64,000 bases of DNA from Verrucomicrobiota bacterium (GTDB lineage Bacteria > Chlamydiota > Chlamydiia > Chlamydiales > SM23-39). The stretch spans positions 1-64,000 of the forward strand of contig JAGWZL010000007.1 of assembly GCA_018968815.1 (NCBI GenBank), read 5' to 3'. The position numbers were made by a program, and so were the translations under genes. The notes beneath the pieces are model-generated. The model was not told where the DNA came from and did no database searches. It saw nothing but the letters and a program-made list of their open reading frames with translations. How positions within the stretch are numbered: the stretch's first letter is position 1; each line of letters starts with the position of its first letter. Shown in pieces: positions 57,694 to 64,000 of this stretch.

Positions 57694-58942
57694 GTTCTTC
57701 CATTTTTTGGATGCATCTCCCACTGTGTATCACGCAGCGCGCGTGATTGCCGCCCGTTTCAAGGAGGCCGGTTTTACGGCCCTTACGGAGGGAGAGAAGT
57801 GGAAGTTAGAGCCTGGCAAGAGTTATTTTGTCTCTCGGGAAGATACCCTTCTTGCAGCCTTTCGGCTGCCGGAAAAGAGGCCTGTCAGCGCGATTCTTTT
57901 AGCGAGCCACATCGACAGTCCTGCCTTAAAGATCAAGCCTCATCCTGAAATCTCCACCCAAGGGATCGGCTTGCTCGGCACGGAAACCTATGGGGGCCCC
58001 TTATTGCATACATGGCTGGATCGCGACTTGGCGCTGGGCGGGCGGATCTTTGTTCTGAACAGCCGCGGCCAGCGCGAATCCAAAATCGTCTTATTAGAGA
58101 AACATCCGGTCATCATTCCGGGCCTTGCCATCCATCTCAACCGCGATTTGAATGAAAAGGGGTTGATCGTCCACAAGCAGGATCATTTAAAAGCGGTTTT
58201 CTCGCTCCAACACCGAGAACATCATTTTGAGGATTTGCTCAAACAAGATCATCCTTTTCAAACATTGCTCAGTTTTGATCTCTATTTGGTGCCGCTCGAA
58301 AAGGCCCGTTACAATGGAGCGAATGGGGAGTTGATTTCGTCTTATCGGATCGATAATTTATCTTCCGCTTTTGCATCGCTTGAGGCGCTGACGCACTCCA
58401 AAGTGCACAAAGAGCGGATTCAGATGGCGGTCTTCTGGGATCACGAAGAGATTGGATCCAAAACCTATGCGGGGGCCGATTCGGTATTCATCCATGAACT
58501 CTTTGAGCGGATTTGTATTCCATTCAAGATGGATCGGGAAGATTACTATCGGATGAAGAGTGCGTCGCTGTGCCTTTCATGCGATGTAGCGCATGCCTAT
58601 CATCCGAATTATGCAGACAAATGCGATCCGCAAAACGCGCCCTTTATGGGCAAGGGGCCTGCCGTGAAATTCAGTCCCCGTTATGCGACGAGCGCCTCGA
58701 CTGCAGCGCCTCTTTTTCATCTTGCGCAAAAGCATCGCATCCCGCTGCAATCCTACGCTTCCCGATCGGATCTTCCTGGGGGCAGCACAGTGGGCGCGAT
58801 GATGGGGGCAAGTCCCGGCATTCCGACGGTCGATCTTGGGGTGGCCTGCTGGGCAATGCACTCGATTCGGGAGACGATTGCCGCGGCCGATCAAGAGGCT
58901 CTCACGCAGCTGTTAACCATTGCGCTTTCTGAGGAGCTGTGA
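57686..58942 (+). CDS. apeB: M18 family aspartyl aminopeptidase
   Basis: 418 aa. Zinc and catalytic residues lie in ASHIDSPALKIKPHPE, TETYGGPLLHTWLDRDL, WDHEEIGSKTYAGAD and the late GSTVGAMMGASPGIPTVDLG with MHSIRE. This matches M18 aspartyl aminopeptidases, dodecameric cytosolic enzymes that remove N-terminal acidic residues. Starts eight bases before the serS stop and ends overlapping the VIT1-like gene, so serS, this gene and the two metal-transport genes form one transcript. Confidence 0.92.
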   Translation: MDKFFHFLDASPTVYHAARVIAARFKEAGFTALTEGEKWKLEPGKSYFVSREDTLLAAFRLPEKRPVSAILLASHIDSPALKIKPHPEISTQGIGLLGTETYGGPLLHTWLDRDLALGGRIFVLNSRGQRESKIVLLEKHPVIIPGLAIHLNRDLNEKGLIVHKQDHLKAVFSLQHREHHFEDLLKQDHPFQTLLSFDLYLVPLEKARYNGANGELISSYRIDNLSSAFASLEALTHSKVHKERIQMAVFWDHEEIGSKTYAGADSVFIHELFERICIPFKMDREDYYRMKSASLCLSCDVAHAYHPNYADKCDPQNAPFMGKGPAVKFSPRYATSASTAAPLFHLAQKHRIPLQSYASRSDLPGGSTVGAMMGASPGIPTVDLGVACWAMHSIRETIAAADQEALTQLLTIALSEEL

Positions 58943-59658
58943 ACCACTTTAAAGGAAAAGCAGCCCTAGAACATGTGGTGGAAGCGCGCCTCAAAGGGCG
59001 GCTCGCTTCAGCCGAAGTGCATGGGACCGAGCCTCCTGGCCACGTGAGCGCAGCGGCCGATGCTGCGAAAGAAACCGCCGTGTATCTCCTCATTTTATGG
59101 ACGTTAATGGGAAGTGCGGCCTATTGGGTCCTTCTCGTTTTTGTTTTGGCGTTGCTCTTATGGAAAGTGGGGCGCAGCGCCCTTTTGGGTTGGTCGCGCT
59201 TAGAGCGGCTGCACCGGTTGATTGAGGAAGAGCGTTATGAAATCGAACACCATCGGGCGCAAGAAAAAGAGGAGCTCAGAGCGCTGTATGCCGCGAAAGG
59301 GTTTTCGGGCAAACTCCTCGATGAAGTGATTGAAGTGCTCATGGCCGATGATCATCGACTCTTACAGGTGATGTTGGAAGAGGAGCTGGGGCTCAATCTC
59401 GAGACGCACGAACATCCGCTCAAGCAAGCGGCGGGAGCGTGTATCGGCGTTGCGGGGGCATCGCTTGTGATGTCTTTTGGGGTTTTTGCTTTGCCTATGT
59501 GGGGCCTCCCTCTTTGCGGGGCGATTGTGATTATGTTATCTGCGGGAACGAGCGCGCAGCTTGAGAAAAACCAGATCGTTCCGTCGATCATTTGGAATTT
59601 GGCAGTGGCTGCGCTCGCCATCCTGGCTGCCTATTTTCTAGCCCAGTTATTTTTATGA
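58939..59658 (+). CDS. VIT1/CCC1-family metal transporter
   Basis: 239 aa from a GTG overlapping the previous stop as GTGA. About four to five membrane segments flank a cytoplasmic Glu-rich helical region (RLIEEERYEIEHHRAQEKEE and VLMADDHRLLQVMLEEELG), which in VIT1/CCC1 proteins binds Fe2+ or Mn2+. The homologous chlamydial gene (CT728-like) lies between serS and the P-type ATPase, as here. Iron or manganese movement across the inner membrane is the likely role. Confidence 0.8.
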   Translation: MNHFKGKAALEHVVEARLKGRLASAEVHGTEPPGHVSAAADAAKETAVYLLILWTLMGSAAYWVLLVFVLALLLWKVGRSALLGWSRLERLHRLIEEERYEIEHHRAQEKEELRALYAAKGFSGKLLDEVIEVLMADDHRLLQVMLEEELGLNLETHEHPLKQAAGACIGVAGASLVMSFGVFALPMWGLPLCGAIVIMLSAGTSAQLEKNQIVPSIIWNLAVAALAILAAYFLAQLFL

Positions 59659-61538
59659 AAACGCCCTATCTTTTCGATGAGTTTTTATCTTCGGGCGGCG
59701 AAGAGAGCATGAGTCCATTCTTGATCGCCTCTTCGCGCAAGTGGGGCAAGAATCTGCATTTGCGCAGTGCGGGTCTTGCGAGCGCACTGCTCGCGCTTGC
59801 GTTTGCCTTTTCGTTCCTATCGACTCCCCTGTCCCATCTGTTCCTTCTCTTCGTCTATTTTCTCGTCGGCGTCCCTGCCCTCATCGCCTCCCTCAACGAT
59901 CTGAAAAATCTGGAGATCAACATCGATGTGTTGATGACGCTCGCCGCTTTTTTGGCTTTAGTGATTGACAGCGGCTTAGAGGGGGCGTTGCTGCTCGTCC
60001 TGTTTGAGTTGTCGCACGGGATGGAGGATGCGGTCTCGACCAAGGCCAAATCGGCGTTGCACAATCTCAATCATATCGCTCCGAAATTTGCTCACATGAT
60101 TGACGCCGATGGGATGCAATATGAAAAATCGGTGAGGGACATCCGAGTGGGTGAGCGGGTGCTCGTCAAGCATGGCGAAATCGTCCCGCTCGATGGCAAG
60201 GTGGTGGAAGGGATCTCTTCGGTCAATCTCGTCCATTTGACGGGAGAAAGCCTGCCTGTCCCGAAAACGGTGGGTGAGATTGTTCCTGCGGGCGCAAAGA
60301 ATTTAGAGGCGGCGCTGGTGGTGGAAGTGAATCGGACGGCGTCCGATTCGACGTTGACCCGCATCATTCGGCTGATCACCGAGGCGCAAAGCGCGAAGCC
60401 AAAACTGCAAAGGTGGCTTGACCGGTTTGGGCAGTACTATGCAACGGCGATTATTGCCCTCACGTTTCTATTTGCGGTGGGCCTCCCTTTTGTGGCGTCC
60501 ATGAGCTATTTTGGCCATGAGGGGTCGGTCTATCGGGCGCTTGCGTTTCTGATCGCCGCCTCTCCTTGTGCGCTCATCATCGCCACACCGACCGCCTATT
60601 TGAGTTCCATTAGCGCCTCTGCCCGCAAGGGGATCTTGCTCAAAGGGGGCATTACGCTCGATGCGTTGGCCCGCTGCTCCATCGTCGCTTTCGACAAAAC
60701 GGGGACGCTCACCACAGGCGAGCTGGAGTGCGCATCGGGGAACTGTTCGGATGCTGCGCTGGCCGTGGCGTATGGCCTAGAGCGGAACGTGAAGCATCCG
60801 ATTGCCGCATCCATTTGCAAGCTCGCGCAAAAACGGGGGCTGCAGCCTGCGCAAATCGCTCATTTCAAAGTGATTCCTGGCAAAGGGGTGGAGGGCGTGG
60901 TGGAGGGAAAACGGGTGGCGATTGGGAGACCCGATTGGATCGGCGTCAAGGGGGAACACACGGGTGTTTTAGCAGCGCTCCTCCATGAGGGCAACACCTC
61001 TTTGTTTCGGTTTACCGACCAGGTGCGCCATGACTTACCCACACTGCTCAAAGCCTTGCCGCTGCGCCCCGTGATGCTCACGGGAGATCATCTGCAAAGC
61101 GCCCACACCGTCGCCAAAGCGCTGGGCATTTCCGAAGTGTACGCCAATTTGCGTCCTGAAGACAAACTCGACAAGGTGGCGGAACTTTCGGAGGCGGGAG
61201 GCCTTGTGATGGTAGGCGACGGCATCAACGATGCGCCGGCTCTAGCCCGAGCGACGGTGGGCATCTCGATGGGCCGCATCGGCAGCGCCACGGCCGTCGA
61301 CGCCTCCGATGTGGTGCTGCTCAACGACGATTTGCATCTGCTCTCCTGGCTGTTCAGAAAGTCAAAAAAAACCCAGGCGATCGTGAAGCAAAACCTCACC
61401 CTCGCCCTCAGTGTGATCGTCCTGGCGACCACCCCCGCCCTACTCGGCCTGGTCCCGCTGTGGCTCGCCGTGATCCTCCACGAGGGCGGCACCGTTCTCG
61501 TCGGCCTCAACAGTTTGCGTTTACTGAGAGATCGTTAA
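59655..61538 (+). CDS. P1B-type metal-exporting ATPase (P1B-4 class)
   Basis: 627 aa from the ATG overlapping the previous stop as ATGA. No N-terminal HMA domain. The phosphorylated aspartate is in IVAFDKTGTLTTGEL. LTGESLPVPKTVGE is the actuator loop and VMVGDGINDAPALARA the hinge. The transmembrane metal motif is SPC (AASPCALIIATPTA) rather than CPC, and the last helix ends HEGGTVLVGLNSLRLL. Both features mark the P1B-4 group (CtpD/CoaT-like), which exports Co2+, Fe2+ or Zn2+. Coupled to the VIT1/CCC1 gene, which suggests a metal-homeostasis pair. Annotated as zntA/cadA in Chlamydia. Confidence 0.93.
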   Translation: MKTPYLFDEFLSSGGEESMSPFLIASSRKWGKNLHLRSAGLASALLALAFAFSFLSTPLSHLFLLFVYFLVGVPALIASLNDLKNLEINIDVLMTLAAFLALVIDSGLEGALLLVLFELSHGMEDAVSTKAKSALHNLNHIAPKFAHMIDADGMQYEKSVRDIRVGERVLVKHGEIVPLDGKVVEGISSVNLVHLTGESLPVPKTVGEIVPAGAKNLEAALVVEVNRTASDSTLTRIIRLITEAQSAKPKLQRWLDRFGQYYATAIIALTFLFAVGLPFVASMSYFGHEGSVYRALAFLIAASPCALIIATPTAYLSSISASARKGILLKGGITLDALARCSIVAFDKTGTLTTGELECASGNCSDAALAVAYGLERNVKHPIAASICKLAQKRGLQPAQIAHFKVIPGKGVEGVVEGKRVAIGRPDWIGVKGEHTGVLAALLHEGNTSLFRFTDQVRHDLPTLLKALPLRPVMLTGDHLQSAHTVAKALGISEVYANLRPEDKLDKVAELSEAGGLVMVGDGINDAPALARATVGISMGRIGSATAVDASDVVLLNDDLHLLSWLFRKSKKTQAIVKQNLTLALSVIVLATTPALLGLVPLWLAVILHEGGTVLVGLNSLRLLRDR

Positions 61539-61539
61539 T

Positions 61540-61971
61540 ATGGAAATGGAAGGGAAAATCTGGAAAGATGGCAAATTCTGGCTCGTCGAAGTGCCTGCCC
61601 TTGACGCCATGACTCAAGGTAAAACCCGTAAAGAAGCGTTAGCCATGGCGGAGGATTTGATTCTTGAGATGACACAGAGTTATTTCGAAGATGAAATCGG
61701 CAAAGATTTTACTGTGACCATTCTTGACTATAAAAAAGATGTGATCGGAGTCGCAGCAAACGATACCCGATTGTTTTTAGCGCTCTCTTTGAGAAGGCAA
61801 CGAGAAAAAAGCGGCTCCACTATTCGAGAGGCCTCCAAACGATTAAGATCCAAATCTCCCAATGCCTATGCTCAATACGAACGAGGCAAAACGAGTATTT
61901 CGGTCGATAAATATGAAGAGTTGCTCTCGGCAGCTAATCCGTTTGAAAAATTACGTCTTAAAATTGCTTAG
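61540..61971 (+). CDS. HicB-like protein with helix-turn-helix, no HicA partner
   Basis: 143 aa. The N-terminal part (IWKDGKFWLVEVPALDAMTQ, KTRKEALAMAEDLI) is a HicB fold. The C-terminal part (REASKRLRSKSPNAYAQYE and KTSISVDKYEELL) looks like an XRE-type helix-turn-helix. HicB normally neutralises the HicA mRNA endonuclease and represses the operon. No small HicA gene is visible on either side, so it is an orphan antitoxin or a simple regulator. It starts one base after the ATPase stop. Confidence 0.75.
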   Translation: MEMEGKIWKDGKFWLVEVPALDAMTQGKTRKEALAMAEDLILEMTQSYFEDEIGKDFTVTILDYKKDVIGVAANDTRLFLALSLRRQREKSGSTIREASKRLRSKSPNAYAQYERGKTSISVDKYEELLSAANPFEKLRLKIA

Positions 61972-62080
61972 TTTGAGAGACTGTTAACAGTCTCTAACGG
62001 AAAAATAGTTTTACACATCATTTGCACTTAATAAAAAGTTCTGTGAAAATGGTAGCCCATTTCAAGTGGGGGATTCCTAG

Positions 62081-64000
62081 ATGGCGGCTATTCACGCTTT
62101 CTCTTCTGCTCTGGATCTTTACAGGCAAAGAGCTCCGGATGGCTCTTTTCCTTATAGGGGAGGTATGCAGCACGCTATTGACTTGTGCTATCGCATCCAA
62201 GCCTTGCCAGATGCAGAGAAAGCGGCTCGCGTGAATGATCTCGCCTGGCTGCGCTTGCAGATGAATACTCCCGTGGACCCGAATCTTCAATGGACCCATG
62301 TATGCAGTTGTAGGTATGTGACTGGAGTCTATCAACCTGAACTTTTGCAAAATCACAAACCGGGAATCGTCGCTTATGCAAATACGGTGCAACCTCCGAT
62401 TTTGATGATAGCCTTTCCTGGGATGCAAAAATCTCAACTTGGCGATTGGGTAACCATCGGGAAATGTTTCTCTAAAGCTGTCGATCCTACGAATCCGAGA
62501 CTTGCACATCTCCATTCTGGTGGCGGTTTTGCGGATGCAGCTAATGCTGCAGTTGATTTTCAGTTATTTCAGATTATCCAACTAGTACTCAACGGCAAAG
62601 ACAATCCAGAAGCCACACAAATTCTTTTCTGTGGGCATAGTTTGGGAGGGGCAGTAGCTTGTTTAACCGCTATCAGATATTTCACTCGACGTTGGCCCCA
62701 TATGGCCCATAACGATGGGCGCGTCACAGTCATCACGATTGGCCAACCCAAGGTTCTTAAAATCGGCTCTAACACAATGTATGATCAGATCATGGGACAA
62801 CAAAATTATCTGCGGATTGTCACCGCAGATTTTCAGGGAAAGTGGGATACTGTCACTGGCTGGCTGAATCAAAAAGTAGATGTGACCTTGGCATGTCATG
62901 CAGGATGGGAAAGGCGCCTTCCCACGCCAGGCGCATCCTTGCATGCACCCAACAGCTACTGGACAGCCATGGCCAATGACACTCTCCAAATACCTATGGT
63001 CCCCCATGAAGCAGTTCCTGACATCCAATATCCTAATCTATTGGAAGAGGTATTGAGTTCCTGCACAATATCAGTCCCCAGTCCCAATCAAGTTCGGTGT
63101 TATCAATTCCCTCGAGGAGATCTGCTCATCAGTCACAGAAACTATATGGGCCTGCTTTCCTGGCAAGGAGGCGAATTGACTTGCCAAAAACTCATTTCTG
63201 AAGATCCTGATAAACTTCAGATCGCACGTCCTCCCCTCATCACCGACCAAGCGCTCTACTGCACCCGATGCCCACCCGGGATAGGTAGCGGTCATGTGTG
63301 CCGCATCACTCTCCAGCCATCTGCCGCTGTTCCATCCTTCGATCTCGTAACGCACGGAGCAGCGCAATCTATCGATGTGGATGGAGAGGGAAATCTCATT
63401 TGCTTATTTCACCAACACCAAAATATCGATCCAATTGTTGTATCCATTGATCCTACGACCTTAGCCAGAACCACTTTATTGAGTGTCCCTTTCAGACAGA
63501 TACAAACTGCAGGCTTGTTCTCTCATCAACAGTTCTTCATTGCGGGATATCCCAAGGAATGGAAAAAGCCGCATCCTGTGATTGAGCTATGGGATCTAGC
63601 CACGAAACAACGTATGGCTCATTTTGATGTCCCTGGCCACGAGGTGGGCGTCGGACATGCAAACTTACAAGTGATCGATACACAACGAGTTGTTATCGCG
63701 TATTCAGGGCATCGCTGTAGCATTTGGGAACCACGCACAAACCAAGTCACCTCCCTTCCAGACGGGACTCATGATTTGACAGGATTACATAACGGGGATT
63801 TAGCCGGATTTGGCGGAGGGATAGAAAAAGTACAAATACTACCCGCAGGAATAGGCTTGCGCTCACGTAAGCACTTTCTCATCTTAGATCAAACCGGATT
63901 ACAACCCAAAGTAGAGCTTAAAAATAGGTACTTAGCCTTTTCCGAAATGGGCAACGGACGGATCTGTTTACTGCATGCATCTGGAAGACTGGACTTGTTT
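62081..64000 (+). CDS. Lipase class 3 with C-terminal beta-propeller-like region (partial at window end)
   Basis: At least 640 codons, open to the last base. An in-frame TAG directly before the ATG at 62081 and a GGGGGA site fix the start. The first 300 residues look like a class 3 (fungal-type) lipase: SGGGFADAANAAVDFQ, the nucleophile elbow FCGHSLGGAVACL with Ser187, ITIGQPKV, and a later HAPNSYW that may supply the catalytic His. From about residue 400 repeated beta units with WD-like ends (VIELWDLATKQRMAHF, CSIWEPRTNQVTSLP) suggest a propeller. No signal peptide. Acyl ester hydrolysis at host membranes is a reasonable inference for an intracellular bacterium. Confidence 0.75.
   Translation, partial: MAAIHAFSSALDLYRQRAPDGSFPYRGGMQHAIDLCYRIQALPDAEKAARVNDLAWLRLQMNTPVDPNLQWTHVCSCRYVTGVYQPELLQNHKPGIVAYANTVQPPILMIAFPGMQKSQLGDWVTIGKCFSKAVDPTNPRLAHLHSGGGFADAANAAVDFQLFQIIQLVLNGKDNPEATQILFCGHSLGGAVACLTAIRYFTRRWPHMAHNDGRVTVITIGQPKVLKIGSNTMYDQIMGQQNYLRIVTADFQGKWDTVTGWLNQKVDVTLACHAGWERRLPTPGASLHAPNSYWTAMANDTLQIPMVPHEAVPDIQYPNLLEEVLSSCTISVPSPNQVRCYQFPRGDLLISHRNYMGLLSWQGGELTCQKLISEDPDKLQIARPPLITDQALYCTRCPPGIGSGHVCRITLQPSAAVPSFDLVTHGAAQSIDVDGEGNLICLFHQHQNIDPIVVSIDPTTLARTTLLSVPFRQIQTAGLFSHQQFFIAGYPKEWKKPHPVIELWDLATKQRMAHFDVPGHEVGVGHANLQVIDTQRVVIAYSGHRCSIWEPRTNQVTSLPDGTHDLTGLHNGDLAGFGGGIEKVQILPAGIGLRSRKHFLILDQTGLQPKVELKNRYLAFSEMGNGRICLLHASGRLDLF

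Noticed and set aside
61972..62080. HicA toxin gene next to the HicB-like gene
   Set aside because: Only about 110 bases, no open frame with the HicA histidine motif on either strand.

Overview
The window reads as a chromosome segment of a Chlamydiae bacterium, probably an environmental (Parachlamydiales-type) lineage rather than Chlamydia itself. The evidence is a murC-ddl fusion, the gene order groEL - murF-mraY-murD-nlpD-ftsW-murG-murC/ddl-ftsQ - rsbV - miaA (close to C. trachomatis CT755-CT766 as I recall it), the blocks dnaX-ybaB-ptsI-ptsH and serS-(VIT1)-P-type ATPase, an E1 alpha/beta fusion dehydrogenase, a ComEC without nuclease domain, and three tandem MOMP-like outer membrane proteins. 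Base composition is close to even, richer in GC than the sequenced chlamydiae I know. These comparisons are from memory and not from a search.

Layout. 1-230: GC-rich hairpin-dense DNA without genes. 0.3-3.5 kb: three tandem MOMP-like porins, then a convergent unrecognised gene with weak ankyrin-like helices. 4.7-16 kb (minus strand): miaA, an rsbV-type STAS protein and a KH protein, preceded by a tightly overlapping peptidoglycan/division operon (murF to ftsQ) driven from a promoter near 16.03 kb. 16.2-18.5 kb: a large secreted-effector candidate combining a ubiquitin-specific-protease-like catalytic domain with a C-terminal macro-like domain. 18.5-29 kb (plus strand): tRNA-Cys, rsmI, a DUF4143 ATPase behind a strong palindrome, a groEL paralogue, an exported amylase-fold protein, a GT9 glycosyltransferase, a metallophosphoesterase, a YkgJ-type Cys-cluster protein, a phosphohexomutase and an SDR. 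29-33 kb (minus): aldehyde dehydrogenase, msrA, pgpH-like HD phosphodiesterase. 33-39 kb: dnaX with a 9-unit repeat, ybaB, an unrecognised gene, ptsI-ptsH-hprK, a SUKH protein. 40-47.5 kb: ndh, comEC, a TPR-like protein, tRNA-His, uppP, ftsK, a metallo-beta-lactamase-fold protein. 47.7-53 kb: accessory region with a membrane/pore-like unknown, a membrane J-domain protein, an MFS transporter, a coiled-coil protein and a small zinc-finger protein. 53-61.5 kb: E1 fusion, UPF0158-like AT-hook protein, serS, M18 aminopeptidase, VIT1/CCC1 protein, P1B-4 metal ATPase. 61.5-64 kb: an orphan HicB-like protein and a lipase plus propeller gene that runs off the end.

The most interesting unexplained material falls into two sets. 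The first is host-directed proteins: the USP-macro protein, the class-3 lipase with a propeller, the J-domain membrane protein next to a cell-surface unknown, and a tiny Cys/His zinc protein with its own promoter. The second is a set of non-coding palindromic elements. A 170-210 bp MITE-like repeat has 25-26 bp terminal inverted repeats and is present in two complete copies in opposite orientation plus a remnant, always at a gene boundary. A separate 168 bp giant hairpin has 79-bp arms, and a nested 143 bp hairpin lies between two convergent genes.
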